From Acetofilamentum sp. (GTDB taxonomy: Bacteria > Bacteroidota > Bacteroidia > Bacteroidales > JAFGXI01): a stretch of 13,314 bases of DNA. Below the pieces are notes generated by a model. That model was not told the DNA's origin. It did not search any database and saw only the letters and a program-made list of their open reading frames with translations. The stretch spans positions 1 to 13,314 of the forward strand of contig DYOK01000057.1 of assembly GCA_020720565.1 (NCBI GenBank). Reading direction: 5' to 3'. Both the position numbers and the translations under genes were made by a program. Positions 8,541-13,314 of this stretch are shown here, in pieces (position 1 is the first letter of the stretch; each line of letters starts with the position of its first letter).

Positions 8541-8726
8541 TTATTGGTGTAATTTCTCTTCGTTAGTTTGTTTAGGGGTGTCAATTTCGTCGTCGTCGAA
8601 TAATATTCTCACCGACGGGGTGTAGCCGTCTTCGAATTGCCCCGATTTAACAGCCCAAATAAAAGCACCCAAAAATATAAGTGCGGCAAATAAACTGACC
8701 CCGATAAGCAAATAAAAGATATTCAT
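8541..8726 (-). CDS. ccoS: CcoS/FixS cbb3 oxidase assembly protein
   Basis: A 61-residue single-helix membrane protein starting MNIFYLLIGVS, with the helix at about 3-25 and the family motif VRILFDDDE (39-47). CcoS is needed for insertion of redox cofactors into cbb3 oxidase in proteobacteria. The frame remains open upstream to 8798, but the extra 24 residues have no family resemblance and the Met at 8726 gives the standard CcoS start. Here ccoS is first in the oxidase operon, whereas in many proteobacteria it follows ccoI at the end of the ccoGHIS set. Confidence 0.92.
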   Translation of the reverse strand: MNIFYLLIGVSLFAALIFLGAFIWAVKSGQFEDGYTPSVRILFDDDEIDTPKQTNEEKLHQ

Positions 8727-8867
8727 ATCAATATTTTTTAGTTTTTTGTGTAATATAAAATCGTATTTTGTTAAGCTATATGTATGATAAATAGTCAATT
8801 AAAAAAAATAAATAGGACGAATACCATAAAGTTCTAATTTAATACTAAAATACTTAAAAAACAAATC

Positions 8868-8898
8868 GCACAAACCCCATTTTTGATGAGATTTGTGC
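8868..8898 (-). terminator. Probable terminator after the cytochrome c gene
   Basis: A 7-bp inverted repeat (GCACAAA at 8868-8874, TTTGTGC at 8892-8898) with a 17-base loop begins 9 bp after the cytochrome c stop codon. On the coding strand it is followed by a T-rich run (GATTTGTTTTTT). The long loop weakens the call. If real, it separates the FeS/NrfD/cytochrome c unit from the cco operon. Confidence 0.5.
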
Positions 8899-8906
8899 AA
8901 ATATCT

Positions 8907-9812
8907 TTATTTTAGATTCTTAAGTTTCAATAATTGTAAAACAACCCATCCGATTACAGCAAAGACCGACAATACAACTCCAAAATAGCTTAATAAGAGC
9001 CAAGTTGGTACGGCGGTTCTGTCACCCCATAAAGCATTTTGATCGAGTGGGTTTTGATACACAAATTTTTCGCCCCAATTTACGGTTTGTTCTGCAACAA
9101 CAAGCCCATATTTGTCCTCGTCGATGAGTTTAAAAATAATTTTAAGCTGCCCTATCGAATCGCCCTGTAAATCGGTTGGGAATTCGAAAGTTGCTACACC
9201 CGAAGCATTTGTTTTTATGGGTTCTCCGAGTTTCATCTGTCCAAAATAGCGCTGAACAAATGCTCCAACTCTTACGCTGCTTGCAGGAACTACAGAACCA
9301 TTCTCTGTTCCACTGAGATTGACAGTGGCCATATGCTTTTCGTCGTCGAAAGATACTTTCATTTGAATGTTACCCCCTTTAAACGTATTGACTGCTGATG
9401 GGTTTTCGGCAACAGCTCCTTTGTAGTTGGGGTGGAATGTGCGGATATACGATATCAAAGCCCATCGGTCTGCATCTGACAAAGTATTTTTAAACGAGGG
9501 CATGCCCGCACGTCCGTTGGTGATTTTGAAAAACAAAGCGCCATCGACTTGAGCTGCAAAACGCTCCGAAGCAGGATCGCCAGGACTCGGATTTAACGGA
9601 AGCGGTGCATTGGCTCCAATGGCTCCGTGGCACGATTTACAATTGGCATTGAATAAGTCTTTGCCTTGTTGCTGAGTCATTTCACTAAAAGGCACACTAC
9701 TTACAACCGATTTGGCATCTTCGGGTACCGTCCATTCTTGCGAAAAACCTATGTTGCTTATTGTAAGTGTAAGCGCTAATGCGATATGTTTTAAAGTATT
9801 ATAGCGATTCAT
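8907..9812 (-). CDS. Membrane-anchored monohaem cytochrome c with beta-sandwich domain
   Basis: A 301-residue protein in three parts. An N-terminal signal peptide (about 1-24, ending GFSQ) leads to a class-I-like cytochrome c domain (about 45-130) with haem bound at C58/C61/H62 and M104 in GRAGMPSF as the probable sixth ligand. A region of about 145-250 follows that looks like an immunoglobulin-type beta-sandwich. A C-terminal transmembrane helix (about 270-294) ends in a short basic tail. The haem head and beta domain would sit in the periplasm, tethered to the membrane. It starts 12 bp after the NrfD-like gene, so it is probably the electron-exit subunit of the same complex, delivering electrons towards cbb3 oxidase. 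I do not recognise a named gene for this architecture; the partner role is inferred from operon structure. Confidence 0.88.
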   Translation of the reverse strand: MNRYNTLKHIALALTLTISNIGFSQEWTVPEDAKSVVSSVPFSEMTQQQGKDLFNANCKSCHGAIGANAPLPLNPSPGDPASERFAAQVDGALFFKITNGRAGMPSFKNTLSDADRWALISYIRTFHPNYKGAVAENPSAVNTFKGGNIQMKVSFDDEKHMATVNLSGTENGSVVPASSVRVGAFVQRYFGQMKLGEPIKTNASGVATFEFPTDLQGDSIGQLKIIFKLIDEDKYGLVVAEQTVNWGEKFVYQNPLDQNALWGDRTAVPTWLLLSYFGVVLSVFAVIGWVVLQLLKLKNLK

Positions 9813-9824
9813 ATTCTGTCGGCA

Positions 9825-11174
9825 TTATTGGTTAATAGTTTCGTGATCGACTCCTGCCTCTTCGGCTGTTTCCCATATCGAAATAACAGGGAAAATTTTG
9901 GCTAAGATGGTCATAATTAAAATGGCCATACCAATAGTACCTAGGGTAATGGCGATCTCTGGCCCAGTTGGCGTATAAACATGAAATGCTTCTGGAACAT
10001 TTTGAATGGGCAAATGCGGATGCAATTGAGTGGGCACCACAATAATATATCGTTTTATCCACGCACCCATAATAACTAAAAGGGCAATGGTAAACATATA
10101 ACCAGGCTTGCGCATACGCTTAAACAGTAATAGAATGATGGGCAATATATTCCCGAAAATTTGAGAGAACCAGAATAAACCTGCCCATGAACCTGTAAAC
10201 AGTGTCAAAATGTGGTGGTCGTCGCCGGCTTTCATTTTGTATGCGGGAACTAAAAACTCATTAATATTGAAGTACAAATAAACCAAAGATACTAATACCA
10301 ATAATTTACCTACTTTATCGAACACTTCGTCGTGTAAATAAGCTTTTAGATTGTACTGGTGTCGGAAAAAATACATGGCTAAAATTACCCAGGCCACGCC
10401 GGCTACAAAAGCACCGGAAACAAAGTAAGGTCCGAAAATGGTACTGTCCCATCCGTGACGTAAAGTTGAAGCAAACAACCACGATGTAACGGTATGGATG
10501 GCTAAAGCAACTGGGACTATTAAAATCGATAGTACTCTAACCATTTTGTGAATCGATTTGTATTGTGCAGGTGTACCCACAAAACCAAAAGATAAAATAT
10601 TCCAGAGTAACAATTGCCACTTAGGAGCATTTGGTAATCGACGTTTAATAATGGCCAAATCTGGTATCAAAGGTAAAATCAACAACAATAAACTGATGAT
10701 GGTATAGCTTGTTACTACGGTTAAATCCCATACAATGGGCGACTGTAAGCGACCATATATAAATACGTTAAGTAACCGATCGGGACGTCCCATGTCGAAC
10801 ACAATCACTAAACCTGCCATCATGGCAAATGCCACAGCTACTATTTCGGCAATACGTGCAATGGGTGTAATCCATTTTATTCCTATCAAACCCAATACGG
10901 CAGTGATAAGCATCCCTACCAACGAAGAGGCCACAAAAAACACAAAATTAGATATGTACATTCCCCACGAAGCATAATCGTGCAATCCTGTTACGCCTAA
11001 TCCATCGCGTAATTGTAAAAAATAGGCATAGCCAAATAATGATAGGACTGTGACCAATAAAAAAATCCAAATCTGTAAACTTAGACCATCGTTTTTAGTC
11101 ATTGGACGAATCAAGTCGTCGGCAATTTTATCGAACCGAGATTTACTTTCTTCTTTATTTAACATTCCGGACAT
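9825..11174 (-). CDS. NrfD/PsrC-family integral membrane quinol-interacting subunit
   Basis: A 449-residue protein with about ten hydrophobic helices, the longer type seen in DsrP, HybB and ActC rather than the shorter eight-helix PsrC. Family marks include HDYASWGMYISNF (65-77), FDMGRPDR (126-133) and HTVTSWLFA (227-235). H65, D66, D127, R130 and H227 are candidates for the quinol site or proton path. In relatives this subunit exchanges electrons between the menaquinone pool and the Fe-S partner. Here its upstream neighbour (11 bp gap) encodes that Fe-S partner and its downstream neighbour a c-type cytochrome. Translation could start at residue 1 (MSGM) or residue 4. Although automated annotation would call it polysulfide reductase NrfD, nothing here supports polysulfide as substrate. 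Confidence 0.92.
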   Translation of the reverse strand: MSGMLNKEESKSRFDKIADDLIRPMTKNDGLSLQIWIFLLVTVLSLFGYAYFLQLRDGLGVTGLHDYASWGMYISNFVFFVASSLVGMLITAVLGLIGIKWITPIARIAEIVAVAFAMMAGLVIVFDMGRPDRLLNVFIYGRLQSPIVWDLTVVTSYTIISLLLLILPLIPDLAIIKRRLPNAPKWQLLLWNILSFGFVGTPAQYKSIHKMVRVLSILIVPVALAIHTVTSWLFASTLRHGWDSTIFGPYFVSGAFVAGVAWVILAMYFFRHQYNLKAYLHDEVFDKVGKLLVLVSLVYLYFNINEFLVPAYKMKAGDDHHILTLFTGSWAGLFWFSQIFGNILPIILLLFKRMRKPGYMFTIALLVIMGAWIKRYIIVVPTQLHPHLPIQNVPEAFHVYTPTGPEIAITLGTIGMAILIMTILAKIFPVISIWETAEEAGVDHETINQ

Positions 11175-11185
11175 GATACTTATTT

Positions 11186-12142
11186 TTAGTGTTTATGACT
11201 TTCGTTCAATTTCTTTTTGTCTTCGGGGTCGAATGGGAATTGACGGTCTTTGGCCGGCAAATAATAGACATTGGGCTTGGTGCCTAATTCGGGAAGCAAA
11301 GTATAAGCATCGTTTTTCTCGATTAATTCCGAGAATCTTACGGTTTCGCCTGTTGTACCGTTTGTTACAGCATCTTCGTTCATATCGCCAAACCAATATG
11401 TTCCGTTTGGACAAGCCGAAACACAATAAGGTAATTTGTTTTCGCGCAAGCGGTCGGCACTAAATAGACATTTCGAAATGGTTCCTTTTTTCTGAGGAAC
11501 GTTCAATTCGATATTGTAAGGTGCATTGTAACTATTTTTCTCGTCGAGGGTTTCTGTCCAGTTAAATACGCGTGCAGAATAAGGACAAGCAGCAACGCAG
11601 AATCTACAACCAATGCAACGCTCGTTGTCGATAAGCACTATGCCGTCTTGACGTTTAAATGTAGCGTCGACGGGGCAAACTTTAGTACAAGGTGTGTTGT
11701 CGCAGTGCATACAGGGTTTTGGCATATAATAAGGTGCCGTGTGTTCCCCATCTTGCATTTGTAATACGTTGATATGGTGCTGCTCTGGCTTTAAATGGTG
11801 AGCATTTTGGCAACTCTCCATACATTTACGAGCATTTCGGCATTTGGCCAAATCTATTACCATGACCCAATGCTTTCCTGCAATTCCTTCGCGACCACGT
11901 TGTTGAAGTTCGGTTAAGCCGAGCTCTTGTTTAATTTCTCGAACCGGAACCATTTTGGCTTCTTCCACTTCGACAATATGTCCGTCGGGAGTAAGAACCT
12001 TTACTTTTTGTTCGCTCGAGGTTTCGATCGGAGTAAACGAGCTGAGCAAATTGACGCCCGTTACAGCAGCTGCACCTGCCAATAAACCTGACTTGAGAAA
12101 GTCCAGTCTCGATGCCCCTGCATTTTCTTTGGTATCACACAT
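11186..12142 (-). CDS. Exported-type Fe-S electron-transfer protein (PsrB/DsrO/NrfC family) with altered clusters
   Basis: A 318-residue ferredoxin-type subunit that should relay electrons between the NrfD-like membrane protein and a periplasmic partner. The N-terminus resembles a Tat signal (SRLDFLKSG at 11-19, then a hydrophobic stretch to about 36), but the expected Arg pair is Arg-Leu. The four cysteine motifs are: I, C101, A104, C107, C111; II, C144, C147, C152, C156; III, C176, C179, C182, C186; IV, C225, S228, C240, C244. Motifs II and III are canonical, while I and IV each lack the second Cys (Ala and Ser). So two [4Fe-4S] clusters are secure, and the other two are likely [3Fe-4S], Ser-ligated or lost. 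No molybdopterin catalytic gene adjoins it. It is the first gene of the three-gene unit. Confidence 0.9.
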   Translation of the reverse strand: MCDTKENAGASRLDFLKSGLLAGAAAVTGVNLLSSFTPIETSSEQKVKVLTPDGHIVEVEEAKMVPVREIKQELGLTELQQRGREGIAGKHWVMVIDLAKCRNARKCMESCQNAHHLKPEQHHINVLQMQDGEHTAPYYMPKPCMHCDNTPCTKVCPVDATFKRQDGIVLIDNERCIGCRFCVAACPYSARVFNWTETLDEKNSYNAPYNIELNVPQKKGTISKCLFSADRLRENKLPYCVSACPNGTYWFGDMNEDAVTNGTTGETVRFSELIEKNDAYTLLPELGTKPNVYYLPAKDRQFPFDPEDKKKLNESHKH

Positions 12143-12385
12143 ATAGTTGATTTTGATAAGTTCTGACGCCTTGTGTTTTTTATAATTGATTATCTTTCAG
12201 TGCTTTACATTGAACAATTTACAATATTTAATCAATCCAGCTATAAAGTTTTTAGCGAGTAGATTTGGGAAGGTTAAAGTTTGTTATAATTTGTTAATTT
12301 TCCAAATATTTTTTCGAAACGCAAATATACTAATAATAGAGTACTCGATTGCGTGTTATTTGGATTTTTTTAAAACAATGTCGAA

Positions 12386-13201
12386 TTAAACGCAAAAAAG
12401 GATAAACTGTTCCAAAAAGTAGTTAAAAACTTTATATTTTTCCCATATCGGTGTATTTCCGGCTTCCGAAATATATTGAACCTTATTTCGCCATAGCAAT
12501 TCTTTGATGGCATTGCTTTCTAAATATTCTTTTCTGACGATGCGGTCTTTGTCGCCATTGAGCAAGGTAATCGGAATTTTAAGTGTCCTGAGTATATTAA
12601 AATCGTTGGTTTGGTCGTTGGCAAAACTACGGTGCATCCATATTCTAAAGTTGGGGTCGGTATTTTTGATATTATCAACAAACATAATTTCGGCCACGTC
12701 GTCGCTGCTGACAAATAGCTGTGCCAGAATGCTGACTTCAGCCTCGTTGAGTGGTCCTTTGGCCAACAGTTTAAACACTTCGTCCACTTTGTATGCCTCT
12801 TCGAGATGCTGATACGAATGCAAAGGTGCCGCACCCACCAACATTAAAGCCTTGACTTTGTCTGATTTAGCAGCTACCCGAATGGCCAAATGTGCCCCTA
12901 AACCATGCCCGCACAAGATACATTGGTCGAAGTCTAAATGCCCTATTGCGGCTGACATAATATCAGAAATGGCGGCTAAATTGTAATGTTTATCGGGTTG
13001 GAACGAAAAATCGGAAGCCCCGTGCCCTGGCATATCGATGGAAATAAAGCGGTACTTTTGCCCCTCTTCGCTCATCATTTGCCAATAAAACTCGGCTGCC
13101 CCAATGCTGTTGGCGTGTAAAAACACAACCGGAGTGCCAGTTCCTTCGCTTTCGTAAACTGCTATGTGCAGATTGTGAATATCTAATCTTTTGAATTTCA
13201 T
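12386..13201 (-). CDS. Alpha/beta-hydrolase-fold protein lacking the usual Ser and His
   Basis: A 271-residue protein with the full alpha/beta hydrolase layout: strand and oxyanion region VVFLHANS (25-32), DMPGHGASDF (56-65), a nucleophile-elbow position, a helical cap (about 130-195), the acid strand LLNGDKDRIV (213-222) and the C-terminal loop EAGNTPIWE (246-254). The elbow reads GHGLG (98-102), placing Gly100 where Ser normally stands. The C-terminal loop has Asn249 where the catalytic His is expected. The acid D219 is kept. A standard Ser-His-Asp hydrolase mechanism is therefore unlikely; a pseudoenzyme, binding protein or altered chemistry are alternatives. There is no signal peptide, so it is probably cytoplasmic. 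It lies 243 bp upstream of the Fe-S gene on the same strand, and no functional link is evident. Confidence 0.9.
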   Translation of the reverse strand: MKFKRLDIHNLHIAVYESEGTGTPVVFLHANSIGAAEFYWQMMSEEGQKYRFISIDMPGHGASDFSFQPDKHYNLAAISDIMSAAIGHLDFDQCILCGHGLGAHLAIRVAAKSDKVKALMLVGAAPLHSYQHLEEAYKVDEVFKLLAKGPLNEAEVSILAQLFVSSDDVAEIMFVDNIKNTDPNFRIWMHRSFANDQTNDFNILRTLKIPITLLNGDKDRIVRKEYLESNAIKELLWRNKVQYISEAGNTPIWEKYKVFNYFLEQFILFCV

Positions 13202-13314
13202 ATAGATAATTGTTGATGAATGATGTGTTAATTGTTAAGCGTTGCAAGTTTTATAATGCGGTATTTGTTATCGCAAGTTAGTTTATGAGGTTTTTTATGT
13301 GGTTCTAAAATTTA

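Noticed and set aside
9825..12142. Polysulfide, nitrite or tetrathionate reductase identity suggested by NrfD and Fe-S family names
   Set aside because: No catalytic Mo subunit or multihaem nitrite reductase adjoins them; the partner is a monohaem cytochrome c and the cbb3 operon.
12148..12161. TTGATTTTGATAAG as a possible FNR/CRP box near the Fe-S gene start
   Set aside because: The second half-site matches ATCAA poorly and it lies too close to the start codon for an activator site.
12280..12296. Direct repeat TTTGTTA with 10-bp periodicity
   Set aside because: Only two short copies in AT-rich intergenic DNA; not distinguishable from chance.
12322..12329. TATATTTG on the minus strand, matching the Bacteroidota -7 promoter consensus TANNTTTG
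   Set aside because: No TTTG or TTG element at the expected 19-21 bp upstream, and the leader would be about 170 bases; chance is likely in AT-rich DNA.
12186..12389. 67-codon plus-strand frame mostly within the gap before the Fe-S gene
   Set aside because: AT-rich sequence with a low-complexity translation and no start signal; it overlaps the 3' end of the hydrolase gene.

Overview
The window is a respiratory gene block from a Bacteroidota bacterium. The fused CcoN-CcoO subunit, the near absence of Shine-Dalgarno sequences, the low G+C content and the protein style all point there; I cannot name the genus from sequence alone. All twelve genes lie on the minus strand, so transcription runs from high to low coordinates.

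Layout in the direction of transcription. (1) 13201-12386: an alpha/beta-hydrolase-fold protein whose catalytic Ser and His positions are both substituted. (2) 12142-8907: a tight three-gene unit encoding an exported-type ferredoxin with four Fe-S motifs, a ten-helix NrfD/PsrC-type membrane quinol protein, and a membrane-anchored monohaem cytochrome c. A likely terminator follows at 8868-8898. (3) 8726-4126: ccoS, ccoNO (fused), ccoQ, ccoP and ccoG, encoding a cbb3-type cytochrome c oxidase and assembly factors, closed by a strong 14-bp hairpin terminator at 4079-4116. (4) 3941-118: fixH, a TauE/SafE-like membrane protein and the copper ATPase ccoI (fixI), i.e. the copper-delivery and maturation arm. 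Three copies of a short inverted repeat (TAGGTCGANGACC-like on the coding strand) lie just before fixH and before the safE-like gene.

Working model (inference). The cbb3 oxidase needs reduced cytochrome c, but the window contains no bc1 or full alternative complex III genes. The three-gene unit directly upstream has what a minimal menaquinol:cytochrome c oxidoreductase would need: an NrfD-type quinol site, an Fe-S wire and a c-haem exit. It has no molybdopterin subunit in the window. In its Fe-S protein, motifs II and III are intact, while motifs I and IV, the pair that in relatives faces the catalytic subunit, have each lost one cysteine. This is the most interesting candidate system here.

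Stretches without genes: 1-117 (small hairpin only), 3351-3506 (two copies of the inverted repeat), 3942-4125 (terminator plus one repeat copy), 8727-8906 (terminator and the AT-rich cco leader), 12143-12385 (AT-rich leader of the three-gene unit, no convincing promoter) and 13202-13314 (nothing recognised). No RNA genes, mobile elements or CRISPR arrays were seen.
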